From MD308 sp051888795 (GTDB lineage Bacteria; Bacillota; Clostridia; Lachnospirales; Lachnospiraceae): 41,270 bases of DNA. The notes beneath the pieces are model-generated. The model saw only the letters and a list, made by a program, of their open reading frames with translations, did not search any database and was not told where the DNA came from. The DNA lies in assembly GCA_051888795.1 (NCBI GenBank), contig JBJFCD010000177.1, positions 1 to 41,270 of the forward strand. The letters are read 5' to 3'. The position numbers and the translations under genes are program-made. Shown in pieces: positions 1 through 6,735 of the stretch. The stretch's first letter is position 1; every line of letters starts with the position of its first letter.

Positions 1-323
1 TTACCAACTGCGTATGAACAATAATCATCATCGTCAGTTAAACGCTCATGTTCGTCACACCAGCTAATGCCTTCAGCACCTTCAACACATTCATCGCTAT
101 GTCTTATGCAGTTTTTGCATCTTATGATTTCTGCAAGTCTGCCCTGTTCTTCTAGGTCTTCATAGTGTTTGAGTTTGCTATTTTCAGTTCTCTCTATAAC
201 TAAGAAACTGCTCAACACTCCTTTTTCTTCGAACGATAAGCCATTTTCTGTTGATAAATTACGGATTATAGAAATTGCCTTATTTCTAATTTCGTCATTA
301 CATTTATTTGTTAATCTACTCAT
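1..323 (-). CDS. Cys-rich small phage protein, C-terminus cut by window edge
   Basis: The first 107 codons are present and the last six residues and stop lie outside the window; the complete copy is at 32208-32549. The N-terminal half is helical. The C-terminal half has a CKNC pair, a WCDEH segment and a CSYA motif after an acidic DDDD run. This is the pattern of a very common phage early protein that probably binds zinc; its function is not known. The start overlaps the stop of the upstream 59-codon gene (ATGA), and a GGAGGT ribosome site lies inside that gene, so the two are translationally coupled. Confidence 0.8.
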   Translation of the reverse strand, partial: MSRLTNKCNDEIRNKAISIIRNLSTENGLSFEEKGVLSSFLVIERTENSKLKHYEDLEEQGRLAEIIRCKNCIRHSDECVEGAEGISWCDEHERLTDDDDYCSYAVG

Positions 324-499
324 CGCTTACCTCCTTGCTTAGCCCAATCAGCCTTTACCAGTACACCGTGCTTTTCAAGGTCTCTGTATGTTTTTAGTTC
401 TATTGCCATTTTGTAAATTAATTTTTCCTGTAAGGTTTCGTACTGGCTGTAAAAACTTAAAAACATTTCTAGTTCTTTATCGGATATTTTATCTAACAT
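320..499 (-). CDS. Small helical phage protein (59 aa)
   Basis: A 59-codon gene starting MLDKISDKELEMF and ending QGGKR. It has a GGAAAGG ribosome site about 10 bases before the ATG, and its stop overlaps the start of the next gene. It looks like one or two charged amphipathic helices with no Cys and no membrane segment. I do not recognise a family. The ribosome site, the coupling and its conservation in both prophage copies support it as real. Confidence 0.7.
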   Translation of the reverse strand: MLDKISDKELEMFLSFYSQYETLQEKLIYKMAIELKTYRDLEKHGVLVKADWAKQGGKR

Positions 500-513
500 T
501 CTGCTGTCCTTTC

Positions 514-786
514 CTATGGTTCTATTAACCTCTCATAAGCTGCAGCTATGGCGAGATCGTTCAGCATGGTGTTGATCCAGCTGTAATATGTTGACCTCTC
601 AATATGCAGTCCCTCGCAGATCTGCTTTTCTGTCTTCTTTTCGACATACCTCATGCACATCAGCTGCTGCTGTTGCTTCGGCATCGTTTTGACATAATCA
701 GCAATAATCCTGTTCCAGCTTGTATCTTTTGCCTCAGAGTATCTATAAAGTTTTAACTCTATTTCCTGTCTGAGTTCTTTTTTCAT
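514..786 (-). CDS. Sigma region 4-like HTH regulator (ArpU/RinA-type), candidate late-gene activator
   Basis: A 90-residue basic protein. Residues about 35-80 resemble sigma-70 region 4: a helix with PKQQQQLMCMRYVEKKT, then EKQICEGLHIERSTYYSW as helix-turn-helix with the recognition helix at RSTYYSW. Small phage proteins with this layout (ArpU, RinA and related) switch on late operons. Here it sits within the early operon, and the late operon starts at about 27600 in prophage B. The start has a purine-rich GAGGGCGAGGA leader. The assignment rests on motif and size only. Confidence 0.7.
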   Translation of the reverse strand: MKKELRQEIELKLYRYSEAKDTSWNRIIADYVKTMPKQQQQLMCMRYVEKKTEKQICEGLHIERSTYYSWINTMLNDLAIAAAYERLIEP

Positions 787-836
787 TCCTCGCCCTCACC
801 GCCCTCTCTTTTTTCTGTAATGTGTCCGCTTCATTG

Positions 837-962
837 TCATTTGATGCTATATCCTAAGTAAAGGCATGCCACGTTGCTGATCAGCATAACCGCACCAAAT
901 ATCAGAGTTATAACTGTTGCCTGCCTGTTACTCAGCTCGATTTTCTCCCTTGATTTCTTCAT
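837..962 (-). CDS. Single-pass membrane microprotein (41 aa)
   Basis: A 41-codon gene beginning MKKSREKIELSN, followed by one hydrophobic helix (residues about 15-38) containing GAVMLISNVACLYLGY. A textbook GAGGAGG ribosome site sits 5 bases before the ATG, inside the end of the DUF4406 gene, which it overlaps by 35 bases. The positive N-terminus predicts a cytoplasmic N-end. No family is recognised. A second 41-residue membrane peptide sharing the MKK start and an ACLY motif lies at 3978-4103. Confidence 0.7.
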   Translation of the reverse strand: MKKSREKIELSNRQATVITLIFGAVMLISNVACLYLGYSIK

Positions 963-1257
963 TGCGTTCCTCCTCTTCGTACATCACCAAAAGCCCGAGA
1001 CTTTCTGCATATTCTTTTTCAAATCTTGCTCCATTGCTGTCCTCCCAGTTATCCAGCATATAGATTGCATCGCAGAACTTTATCAGGATTCCATCAATCG
1101 CCATATACTGCCCATAACTCAGGTGGTATACGTCTATCCGGGATGGGTCTACCACATCATGTCCGAGCTTCCTCAGCCGCTTCACTGCAGCTTTAAACTT
1201 CCCTCTGTACTCGCTGGGCTTCAGCCCTGTAATCTTACCGCTTATGTATATCCTCAC
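928..1257 (-). CDS. DUF4406 family protein (nucleoside deoxyribosyltransferase-like fold)
   Basis: A 109-residue protein with the hallmark DUF4406 opening MRIYISGKITG, then a Rossmann-like pattern: a short helix, HDVVDPSRID, DGILIKFCDAIYMLDNW and a Glu-rich SNGARFEKEYAES helix. The family resembles nucleoside 2-deoxyribosyltransferases and is common in phage early regions, where a nucleotide-metabolism role is suspected but unproven. It lies 11 bases downstream of the PP-loop gene. The tail after residue 95 is a Glu/Lys-rich extension. Confidence 0.85.
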   Translation of the reverse strand: MRIYISGKITGLKPSEYRGKFKAAVKRLRKLGHDVVDPSRIDVYHLSYGQYMAIDGILIKFCDAIYMLDNWEDSNGARFEKEYAESLGLLVMYEEEERNEEIKGENRAE

Positions 1258-1268
1258 TTATGCCTCCT

Positions 1269-2327
1269 TTATTTGTAATCAACACCTATATAGTCAAGGA
1301 CTTTAGCAAGCCCCAGCCCTTCTTTATTTGGCTGCCATTTACCGTCTACCATTTCACCGCCTCCAATGCAGTATTCGTATTGTCTTGGATGCGTTTCTTT
1401 TAACCGCTGGAATCTGTTCGGCTCTTTTTCCAAGTGACATCCGAACATGCAGAAGATGCAGCCTGTCCTGTTGCAACCTGTGGTCTTCAGAAGTGTTCCG
1501 TCATATTCGCCTAGAATATCAAACGTGGTTATCTGACCTTCTATCTGCTCTTCATCGCTTGTTGGTACGATATCTCCATACACAGATGCATAAGGCACAT
1601 CGTATTCCTTGATGTAATGGAGCACATCTTGTTCTGTCCAGAATGACAGTGGCTGTGATGTGGGATTTTTTGCGTCAAACGCATTGCAACCAGTTTTTAA
1701 CCACGCCATATATCTTAACTGACCTTCAGAAGCCATTGTTCCGATAATTGCTTTTCTCCCTGTTTGCTTTTGGTATAAGTGCATTGGCTTCTTTTTCATC
1801 ACACTGCAACACTTTGTGCTTATGTCAAACGGTGCATCAGCAAGGAATTTCCACTTTTGGATGTTAAATTGTGAAGGCTCTCCGTTCGGTGCTTTATATA
1901 ATCCATTAAGCATTTTCCATCTTGCTCCTTCTCGCTTTCCGTTCCTGACTGTTTCGACAGTTTGAGAAACCCTTTTACTTACAACTGGATAACCATAAAT
2001 TTTCAGCACTTCATCAAACCGCATTTCAGGTCTGATAATCTCAACATCACTGTTGAAACAATCATACTTACCAGCTTTGATGCTTTTAACAAAGCTTTGT
2101 ATTTCTGGATATTCAAGCCCTGTATTTACGAATACTGCAGGCACATCATCATACATATTGTCAATTATGTGTTTAAGAACCGTGCTATCTTTGCCGCCTG
2201 AAAAGCTTATATAAACTTGACCGTTCCAATAGTCATACCATTGCTGAATTCTCAGTTTTGTCATAATTATCTTGCCTTCAAGTGGTACGCTTTGCATTTG
2301 TGCCAGATCGTAAGCACTATGTTTCAT
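1269..2327 (-). CDS. PAPS reductase/DndC-like PP-loop protein with four-Cys cluster
   Basis: A 352-residue protein. The PP-loop SGGKDS (residues 43-48) binds the pyrophosphate of ATP or PAPS. A TKCCSVMKKKP segment (about 171-181) matches the Cys-containing motif of the PAPS reductase/DndC group. Four cysteines in GCNRTGCIFCMFGC (285, 290, 293, 297) could hold an iron-sulfur cluster or zinc. The fold is certain, but the substrate is not: stand-alone phage members could act in sulfate reduction, tRNA thiolation or nucleic-acid sulfur modification. I chose the internal ATG because AGAGGTGG is correctly spaced before it; an in-frame GTG six codons upstream has no ribosome site. Confidence 0.88.
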   Translation of the reverse strand: MKHSAYDLAQMQSVPLEGKIIMTKLRIQQWYDYWNGQVYISFSGGKDSTVLKHIIDNMYDDVPAVFVNTGLEYPEIQSFVKSIKAGKYDCFNSDVEIIRPEMRFDEVLKIYGYPVVSKRVSQTVETVRNGKREGARWKMLNGLYKAPNGEPSQFNIQKWKFLADAPFDISTKCCSVMKKKPMHLYQKQTGRKAIIGTMASEGQLRYMAWLKTGCNAFDAKNPTSQPLSFWTEQDVLHYIKEYDVPYASVYGDIVPTSDEEQIEGQITTFDILGEYDGTLLKTTGCNRTGCIFCMFGCHLEKEPNRFQRLKETHPRQYEYCIGGGEMVDGKWQPNKEGLGLAKVLDYIGVDYK

Positions 2328-2487
2328 TATCGTCCACCTCTTCACATATGTTTTTCAAAGCAAAGGGGGCTTGTCCCCCATTGCCGATTGGAATATAATT
2401 CAATTAGCATGACTCTGGTTGCCGCCAGTTCATGCTATTGGCTGTCGCTTTCCTAAGTTTCCTGCAAGTTGCTTAAGGCGGCAGCTT

Positions 2488-3291
2488 TTAAAATTCTGAT
2501 AGTGGTATAAGCTTCTGCATCCACGCATATATATACTTCACATCCTCTGCCCTCGCTTTCATCGTAAGTCTTTGTAATCCCTCATAGACCCTTATGTCAT
2601 ACTCGTATGGTGTAATACCGGGTTCATAAGGTATTTGGTCTCTTGCTAGAGAATATAAAAATAATAATTTAGAATCACTGACTGACCAGCTGGCAAACAA
2701 ATCTTTTACAAGGTCTATGTGGTCACGATCTTGTTTATTAAACTCCTCCGTTTCGGAGGGGTTAGTTTGTTCGTCTGTCTCTTTCTCTTTATCTCTCTCT
2801 TGCTCTGTCTCTTTCTCTTGCTCTGTCTCTGTGTTACACTTTGTTACAGGTGCGTTACATTGTAACGTTTCATCATTTTGAGCAGGTAATTCTTCTGGAT
2901 TATCCGGCTTTGGAAGGCTATTCTTTTTCTTTGCTCTATGCTTTCTCACCCTTGCGGCAGAAGACCCCTCTTTGCCTATGTTTTCTATAGTTTGTGGCAA
3001 TATGTACTCGTCTTCACAAACCTCTTCTATCAATCCTTTGGATAAAAGAAAAGCCAAAGTAACTTTTACGTTGTCCACTTCCTCGTCAAGATCCAGTGCC
3101 AGCTCTTCTGCAAATTCATCCTCAACACCTTCAAATATCAGCTTCCCCTCGTTTTTTAGACTCAACAACTGCATTTTCAGGTATATGATTGTGAAAGTAT
3201 CGCCGCCTGCTATGTTTCTGAGTTTTTTTATTTTCTTATCCTTGAAAAAGTCGTGTTGCAACTTTAACCAGTAAAATTTTTTATCTGACAT
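2488..3291 (-). CDS. Phage replisome organizer N-terminal domain protein
   Basis: A 267-residue replication initiator. Residues 1-~110 match the phage replisome-organizer winged-helix domain, opening MSDKKFYWLKLQHDFFKDK. A basic ARVRKHRAKKK stretch follows, then a low-complexity Glu/Lys/Gln/Asp linker (about 130-190) encoded by a run of CTCTGTCTCTTT-type repeats, and a C-terminal helical domain of about 70 residues. It is expected to bind origin DNA and recruit host helicase. I see no DnaC-type loader nearby. AGAGGA before the chosen ATG fits better than the ATG seven codons upstream. Confidence 0.85.
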   Translation of the reverse strand: MSDKKFYWLKLQHDFFKDKKIKKLRNIAGGDTFTIIYLKMQLLSLKNEGKLIFEGVEDEFAEELALDLDEEVDNVKVTLAFLLSKGLIEEVCEDEYILPQTIENIGKEGSSAARVRKHRAKKKNSLPKPDNPEELPAQNDETLQCNAPVTKCNTETEQEKETEQERDKEKETDEQTNPSETEEFNKQDRDHIDLVKDLFASWSVSDSKLLFLYSLARDQIPYEPGITPYEYDIRVYEGLQRLTMKARAEDVKYIYAWMQKLIPLSEF

Positions 3292-3312
3292 GTGTTTATC
3301 CTCTTTCCGCAT

Positions 3313-3326
3313 GCAGTTATAACTGC
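3313..3326. promoter_or_regulatory. 14-bp perfect palindrome upstream of the replisome organizer
   Basis: GCAGTTATAACTGC reads the same on both strands and lies in the 107-base gap between the DNA-binding gene at 3399 and the replisome organizer start. It could be an operator or initiator-protein site. Its central GTTATAAC recurs upstream of the methyltransferase (29523) and at 28233. Function is inferred from position only. Confidence 0.4.
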
Positions 3327-3398
3327 TCTATCTTTCGTTGTATTCGATTTTTATTTGTCTGTGGTACATTTATATTCCCAAATCGTTTACGGCTTAAT

Positions 3399-3953
3399 TT
3401 AGACGGTCACAGGGCTATTTACTAAATCCATTCCTATAAGCTCTGCCGGAGTGCTTTTATAAAGCCTGCTCATCACAGATAGCTGCAAAGCCGTGGGCAA
3501 TGCTTTGTTGTTTTCGATAAGGCTCATGGTGACCTTATTAAACGATGGATCGTGCTGCTGGATAATAGATATGACTTGCTTCGCCTGCAGCCCTGCCGCT
3601 TCACGTGCTTCTTTCAGCCTGTTCGGCGGTACAAGCTCCAGCTGCTGCATATCGCTTTCCATCAGGATCCTGTTTACTTTTTTCAACGGTGCAAAGGTAT
3701 GCCTTGCCCTGTTGGTGGTCTCGTTCTTATATGCAGTAATCTCCTTGATATCATCAGTTCGATAAAATCCCCTGCCGCTTGACAGGCTCACGATCACGAA
3801 GCCGTCACCGTTATCTATCGCCCTCATTTTCTCGATTCTTGCTCTTACTGCTCTCTCTGACCTGATGTTCCAGATTCTTGCGAGCTCATATTTTGATATA
3901 GCGTTTTGTCTACCTATCGGGATATCTTCGTACATTTCTTCAAGTGTAGCCAT
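3399..3953 (-). CDS. Two-domain DNA-binding protein: winged helix plus XRE-type HTH
   Basis: A 184-residue protein. Residues 15-70 look like a winged helix (SKYELARIWNIRSERAVRARI, with wing strands VIVSLSSGRGFYR). Residues 110-175 look like an XRE/Cro helix-turn-helix domain (LKEAREAAGLQAKQV, then VTMSLIENNKALPT). AAGGAGAAG precedes the ATG. Sitting directly upstream of the replisome organizer, it could regulate replication genes or take part in initiation. I know of no named family with exactly this pair of domains. Confidence 0.7.
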   Translation of the reverse strand: MATLEEMYEDIPIGRQNAISKYELARIWNIRSERAVRARIEKMRAIDNGDGFVIVSLSSGRGFYRTDDIKEITAYKNETTNRARHTFAPLKKVNRILMESDMQQLELVPPNRLKEAREAAGLQAKQVISIIQQHDPSFNKVTMSLIENNKALPTALQLSVMSRLYKSTPAELIGMDLVNSPVTV

Positions 3954-3977
3954 CGCTCTTCTCCTTTTCCGTTATTT

Positions 3978-4103
3978 TTAGACCGCTTCAAAACTTGCAG
4001 CGAAGCAGATTATTATATAAAGGCATGCCATTGAATAGATGCCTGCCCCTACTCTGGCGATCCACCATGCCGGGCTGTATTTCCTGATTCGTACTTTTTT
4101 CAT
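3978..4103 (-). CDS. Membrane microprotein (41 aa)
   Basis: A 41-codon gene: basic start MKKVRIRKYSPAWW, then a hydrophobic helix through GAGIYSMACLYIIICFAA. A perfect AAAGGAG ribosome site lies 7 bases upstream. It is separated by two bases from the 111-aa Cys-rich gene and belongs to the same minus-strand operon. Length, MKK start and ACLY motif recall the microprotein at 837-962, so the two may be distant paralogues. Function unknown. Confidence 0.7.
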   Translation of the reverse strand: MKKVRIRKYSPAWWIARVGAGIYSMACLYIIICFAASFEAV

Positions 4104-4105
4104 AT

Positions 4106-4441
4106 CTAACTCCTTTCCGGCAGCTCTGCGATTTCTTTCGCAATCTCCGCTGCTTTTTTATAATCGTCCGTTGACATACACTGAGTCCATAAATCATATA
4201 AACCGTTATCATCTTCGGCTGTGCACTCTTTGCGTTCGCCCCAGTCTAAAGGACAAAATTCACACATCGTTTTATATGAACCAGATTGTTCAATTGCGTA
4301 ATCGCATAAAAAACAATCATTAACCAAATTACATTTATAGTCAGTCATTATGAAGTAATCCCATTTATCCTTTCCAGGATAATCTGCCAGCCACCGCCAC
4401 ATTTTACGATGTTCTTCAATTGCTTTTTCTCTAGATATCAT
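4106..4441 (-). CDS. Conserved Cys-rich phage protein (zinc-binding candidate)
   Basis: A 111-residue protein opening MISREKAIEEHRKMWRWLAD. Its central Cys-rich part runs CNLVNDCFLCDYA to CEFCPLDWG, and it ends in a helical DDYKKAAEIAKEIAELP. Proteins with this NDCFLCDYA/CPLDWG signature are common and uncharacterised in Gram-positive phages. I chose the ATG preceded by GGAAAGGA, 11 codons inside the longest frame. The upstream 43-codon gene ends one base before this ATG. Confidence 0.75.
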   Translation of the reverse strand: MISREKAIEEHRKMWRWLADYPGKDKWDYFIMTDYKCNLVNDCFLCDYAIEQSGSYKTMCEFCPLDWGERKECTAEDDNGLYDLWTQCMSTDDYKKAAEIAKEIAELPERS

Positions 4442-4442
4442 T

Positions 4443-4574
4443 TCAGTTCCTTTCCAGTTCGGCATATACAACACCGTCCTTGCATGTAAATATCAGATTG
4501 TATTTAGCCATCTTTCTTACCCATGCCAGTGTTGGATTGCCTGTTACAATAAATTTCCCTTTAACGTATCTCAT
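4443..4574 (-). CDS. Small phage protein (43 aa)
   Basis: A 43-codon gene starting MRYVKGKFIVTGNPTLAWV and ending CKDGVVYAELERN. It looks like a small mixed strand/helix protein without a membrane segment. The ribosome site (AAGGGG about 9 bases upstream) is moderate. The stop sits one base before the next start, which supports translational coupling. Family unknown. Confidence 0.6.
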   Translation of the reverse strand: MRYVKGKFIVTGNPTLAWVRKMAKYNLIFTCKDGVVYAELERN

Positions 4575-4589
4575 CCCTGTTAGCCCCTT

Positions 4590-4832
4590 TTATACTGTTT
4601 TTAATTGCTTGTCCTCTGCTGCAGCTTTTGCTATCATTTTTTCATATCTCTCATCCCCTAAGGTCTGCCGAGCTTCCTCCGGGTATATGACATATGTATG
4701 CCTTTGACCTTCGATTTTCTGTTTGTAGGCGACTCCGAATTTCAGCTTTCCTTGTTGGATTCCTACCCTCACCGCCTGCACCGGGATTCCGAGAGCCTCG
4801 CCCATCATTTCGGGCTTAATTCTGATCTCCAT
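4590..4832 (-). CDS. Small HTH-like DNA-binding protein (80 aa)
   Basis: An 80-residue protein. MGEALGIPVQAVRVGIQQGKLKFG resembles the excisionase/MerR-like helix-turn-helix of small phage proteins, followed by strands (AYKQKIEGQRHTYVIYP) and a basic helical tail. The chosen ATG has GGAAAGGAAGGA upstream; the longer frame to 5000 runs back into the divergent gene and its promoter. It faces away from the plus-strand gene at 4915, with 82 bases between them. It could act as an excisionase or as a regulator of that gene. Confidence 0.7.
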   Translation of the reverse strand: MEIRIKPEMMGEALGIPVQAVRVGIQQGKLKFGVAYKQKIEGQRHTYVIYPEEARQTLGDERYEKMIAKAAAEDKQLKTV

Positions 4833-4860
4833 TGGTGTCCTTCCTTTCCGCTTCCATATA

Positions 4861-4889
4861 TTTACTTTTTGTTCGAATCGGCTTATAAT
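4861..4889 (+). promoter_or_regulatory. Sigma-70-type promoter for the plus-strand gene at 4915
   Basis: TTTACT (4861-4866), a 17-base spacer and a perfect TATAAT (4884-4889), 25 bases before the ATG with AAAGGAG between. This gives the plus-strand gene its own constitutive-looking promoter, opposed to the early operon. Confidence 0.65.
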
Positions 4890-4914
4890 CTTCTTGTTGT
4901 AAAGGAGATTTGCC

Positions 4915-5247
4915 ATGAAACAATTTGAAAAGAATTTAAAGTTAATACAAAGCAACATCCAAAACCTAACTCGTTCAGTTAATAAATCAAAGCTGAACAT
5001 TTCTGATGATGAAATATACTTTTTAAAAGCAAAGGGTCTGATTGAAACTTCACGAGATTATGAAAATGATCTTCGAATCATGCTTTCTGACTCTGGCATT
5101 ACATATTTTGATGATAAAAGAGAAAGCAGAATTAAAATGCTGATCTCGTGGTCTATAAACTTTGCTGTAGCTGTATTATCTGCAGCGTTCGGCTCTGGAT
5201 TAACTTTATTAATTCAGTTTTTAATTCAGAATCTGGCTGAAAAATAA
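4915..5247 (+). CDS. Winged-helix-like membrane protein on the opposite strand (possible lysogeny-expressed moron)
   Basis: A 110-residue protein and the only plus-strand gene inside the early operon. Residues 1-70 are helical with a winged-helix-like stretch (ISDDEIYFLKAKGLIETS, then SDSGITYFDDK). Residues about 76-106 are hydrophobic, probably two short helices or one long one (FAVAVLSAAFGSGLTLLIQF). It has its own TATAAT promoter and an AAAGGAG ribosome site, so it could be made in the lysogen, which is typical of moron genes such as exclusion or lysogenic-conversion factors. Its 3' end overlaps a minus-strand microprotein gene. Family unknown. Confidence 0.75.
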   Translation: MKQFEKNLKLIQSNIQNLTRSVNKSKLNISDDEIYFLKAKGLIETSRDYENDLRIMLSDSGITYFDDKRESRIKMLISWSINFAVAVLSAAFGSGLTLLIQFLIQNLAEK

Positions 5248-5312
5248 GCAGTAATTACTGCCCCTATAAAAAACCAAAACATTACCCAGAAAAATTTGAA
5301 TGTATTAAACAT
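5226..5312 (-). CDS. Hydrophobic microprotein (28 aa), antisense to the 3' end of the plus-strand gene
   Basis: A 28-codon gene starting MFNTFKFFWVMFWFF and ending YFSARF: nearly a single membrane helix. GAAAGGAG lies 7 bases before the chosen ATG; an ATG two codons earlier is too close to it. It overlaps the last 22 bases of the convergent gene at 4915. Its size and hydrophobicity recall type I toxins and small phage membrane peptides, but nothing proves either role. Confidence 0.5.
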   Translation of the reverse strand: MFNTFKFFWVMFWFFIGAVITAYFSARF

Positions 5313-5332
5313 GCTCATGCTCCTTTCTGCCA

Positions 5333-5572
5333 TCAGTGCACATCTGCGATTTCGCAAATATCGCCCAGCATACAGCTCTCGATGTTTTCCAAGTCATAAC
5401 CCATATCTGCGAGCTGTTTTCCTCGCTTTTCCATGTTTCTCAACTTGTACATATACTGCCTGCGCTTATACTTGATGCGATGTTCTGCTCTGGCAAGCTT
5501 CACCGCTTCAGAATTTGTCAGCCTTTCTATTTCCATCTCCACCTGCTGATCTGTTAAAAATTCCTTTGCCAT
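5333..5572 (-). CDS. Small charged helical phage protein (79 aa)
   Basis: A 79-residue protein rich in Lys, Arg and Glu. A long helix (TDQQVEMEIERLTNSEAVKL, then a basic KYKRRQYMYKLRN stretch) is followed by an acidic tail with two Cys. AAAGGAG lies before the ATG. No family is recognised; it may be nucleic-acid binding from its basic middle. It lies in the early operon two genes downstream of the Cro-like gene. Confidence 0.65.
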   Translation of the reverse strand: MAKEFLTDQQVEMEIERLTNSEAVKLARAEHRIKYKRRQYMYKLRNMEKRGKQLADMGYDLENIESCMLGDICEIADVH

Positions 5573-5625
5573 ATCATGCTCCTTTCTTACCGCTTTTTAC
5601 ATCTCCCGGGTGGTATAGCCGCCCA

Positions 5626-5847
5626 TTAAAACTCTATAACCTTTTCGTTGAATCCGAAAAGATGTATTAGCCTATCAGTATTAAGGTCAATTGAAAGTCG
5701 AAATCTTTTGATGCTCCTATTTTCTTTGTTGTTCCTGTATCTTAAAAGCAGACGGAACGGTTGACCATCAACGCCGCCAACACGAAATCTCCAGCAGTTC
5801 TCATGTTTTCTTATTAATATGTTTTTCTTTGAATTTGGTTTTTTCAT
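5626..5847 (-). CDS. Small basic phage protein (73 aa)
   Basis: A 73-residue basic protein (MKKPNSKKNILIRKHENCW, ending LFGFNEKVIEF) with a probable beta-rich middle (FRVGGVDGQPFRLLLRY). The longest frame starts 27 codons earlier, inside the Cro-like gene and without a ribosome site. I chose the ATG preceded by GTGAGGAAG. Function unknown. Confidence 0.55.
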   Translation of the reverse strand: MKKPNSKKNILIRKHENCWRFRVGGVDGQPFRLLLRYRNNKENRSIKRFRLSIDLNTDRLIHLFGFNEKVIEF

Positions 5848-5878
5848 TTTCTTCCTCACTTCCTGCGGCTTATCCGCT

Positions 5879-6082
5879 TCATGCTCCTTTATTCTTCTTT
5901 TGGTCTTCATAAAATAAAGTCCAATCAAAATTTAATGCTTTTCCGATTTTTTTAGCTAACTTAACACTAGGTTTTAGCTTGCCATTTTCAATCATGCAAA
6001 TAGTTGTTCGACCACATCCGCACATATCAGCTAAACCCAGTTGAGTTAAATTAGCCTTTCTTCTAATATTTTTTAAATCCAT
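5879..6082 (-). CDS. Cro-like XRE-family regulator
   Basis: A 67-residue single-domain XRE helix-turn-helix protein (NLTQLGLADMCGCGRTTICMIENGK as helices 2-3, recognition helix at RTTICMIENG). It is the first gene of the leftward early operon, divergent from the repressor, with GAGGTGG before the ATG and a consensus promoter upstream. It should bind the shared operators and favour lytic growth, as Cro does. Confidence 0.85.
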   Translation of the reverse strand: MDLKNIRRKANLTQLGLADMCGCGRTTICMIENGKLKPSVKLAKKIGKALNFDWTLFYEDQKKNKGA

Positions 6083-6107
6083 ATATCCACCTCTCTAATT
6101 TGAAAAT

Positions 6108-6222
6108 GTCATATTAAATGGCTTAATTTAAATTATAGTCATTTTAAATGACTTGTCAATATAAAAAGGTTATTTATTATGACATTTTTATATTGTTTTA
6201 TTGTATAGTCATAAATAATGAC
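6108..6222. promoter_or_regulatory. Operator array of the immunity switch (four 15-bp sites)
   Basis: Four related sites with consensus GTCAT-N5-ATGAC lie at 6108-6122 (one arm degenerate), 6138-6152 (perfect 7+1+7 palindrome), 6169-6183 (one arm imperfect) and 6208-6222 (perfect arms). Centres are 30, 31 and 39 bases apart, so the first three lie on the same helix face. The 6138 site fills the spacer of the Cro promoter and the 6208 site fills the spacer of the repressor promoter. This indicates direct competition between repressor and polymerase. Confidence 0.85.
6132..6159 (-). promoter_or_regulatory. Early (Cro) promoter
   Basis: On the minus strand, TTGACA (6159-6154), a 16-base spacer and TATAAT (6137-6132): both hexamers are perfect. 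The spacer is the best operator of the array. It drives the Cro-like gene and the early operon. Confidence 0.85.
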
Positions 6223-6229
6223 ATATAAT
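6201..6229 (+). promoter_or_regulatory. Repressor promoter
   Basis: TTGTAT (6201-6206), 17 bases and TATAAT (6224-6229), 24 bases before the repressor ATG. An operator (6208-6222) occupies the spacer, so the repressor probably limits its own synthesis. Confidence 0.75.
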
Positions 6230-6253
6230 AATTAAAAACTGGAGGTTTTAGTT

Positions 6254-6679
6254 ATGGATTTCAGCAATAATTTAAAATCATTTAGGAAAAAGAGGAAAAT
6301 GAATCAATCAGATTTAGCAAGAGTATTAAATATAGGGAGAACCACTGTTACAAGTTGGGAGAATGGAATTAATTATCCGTCTGTTGAAATTTTAGACAAA
6401 TTAGCCTCTATATTAGAAGTATCTACAGATGATTTATTAGGGAGAGATGCTATAGCCGATAAATATAAAAGAGATGAATGTACTATAAAATTATTATCCA
6501 ACTATTCAAAACTAAATGATTTTGGGAAAAAAGAGGCACTGAAAAGAGTATCAGAGCTAACCGAGATATCTAAATATACCAAAACTCATGATCATGATAT
6601 GCCTATTGCTGCACATAATGATGCAGTTATAGATAATAAGGAGCTGAAGCTAATGCAGGAAGATATTGATGAATTATAA
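6254..6679 (+). CDS. CI-like XRE repressor (ImmR-type), prophage A
   Basis: A 141-residue protein. The N-terminal XRE domain (residues about 5-62) contains KMNQSDLARVLNIGRTTVTS and the ENGINYPSVEILDKLASILEV helices; a short helical C-terminal part mediates oligomerisation. There is no LexA/CI-type self-cleavage domain, and an ImmA-like peptidase follows, so inactivation by that partner is likely. GGAGG precedes the ATG. Identity with prophage B stops at base 6637, leaving a few differences in the last 14 codons (DNKELKL here, DKEELRL in B). Confidence 0.9.
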   Translation: MDFSNNLKSFRKKRKMNQSDLARVLNIGRTTVTSWENGINYPSVEILDKLASILEVSTDDLLGRDAIADKYKRDECTIKLLSNYSKLNDFGKKEALKRVSELTEISKYTKTHDHDMPIAAHNDAVIDNKELKLMQEDIDEL

Positions 6680-6735
6680 ATATTTTAATTACATCACGAT
6701 TTGTCAATAGTGATTTGTTTAATGGAGGGTATTGA

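Larger units (their letters stand above)
1..6636. repeat. Long direct repeat, left copy (prophage A early operon and immunity switch)
   Basis: This block matches 32227-38862 at a constant offset of 32226. All encoded proteins are the same and every stretch of DNA I compared was identical. The first difference is at 6637 (T here, A at 38863), inside the repressor gene. The repeat holds the early genes from the Cys-rich protein through the divergent operator region to about codon 128 of the repressor. The window's first base lies inside the repeat, so its true left end is not visible. Confidence 0.95.

Noticed and set aside
2365..2379. GGGGG/CCCCC hairpin between the PP-loop and replisome organizer genes
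   Set aside because: Only a 5-bp stem and no clear U-run; too weak to call a terminator. Small frames in this gap are 9-22 codons with nothing to support them.
2750..2840. CTCTGTCTCTTT repeat run as a phase-variable microsatellite
   Set aside because: The repeats are irregular and encode a charged linker in the replisome organizer; identical in both copies, so no sign of slippage.
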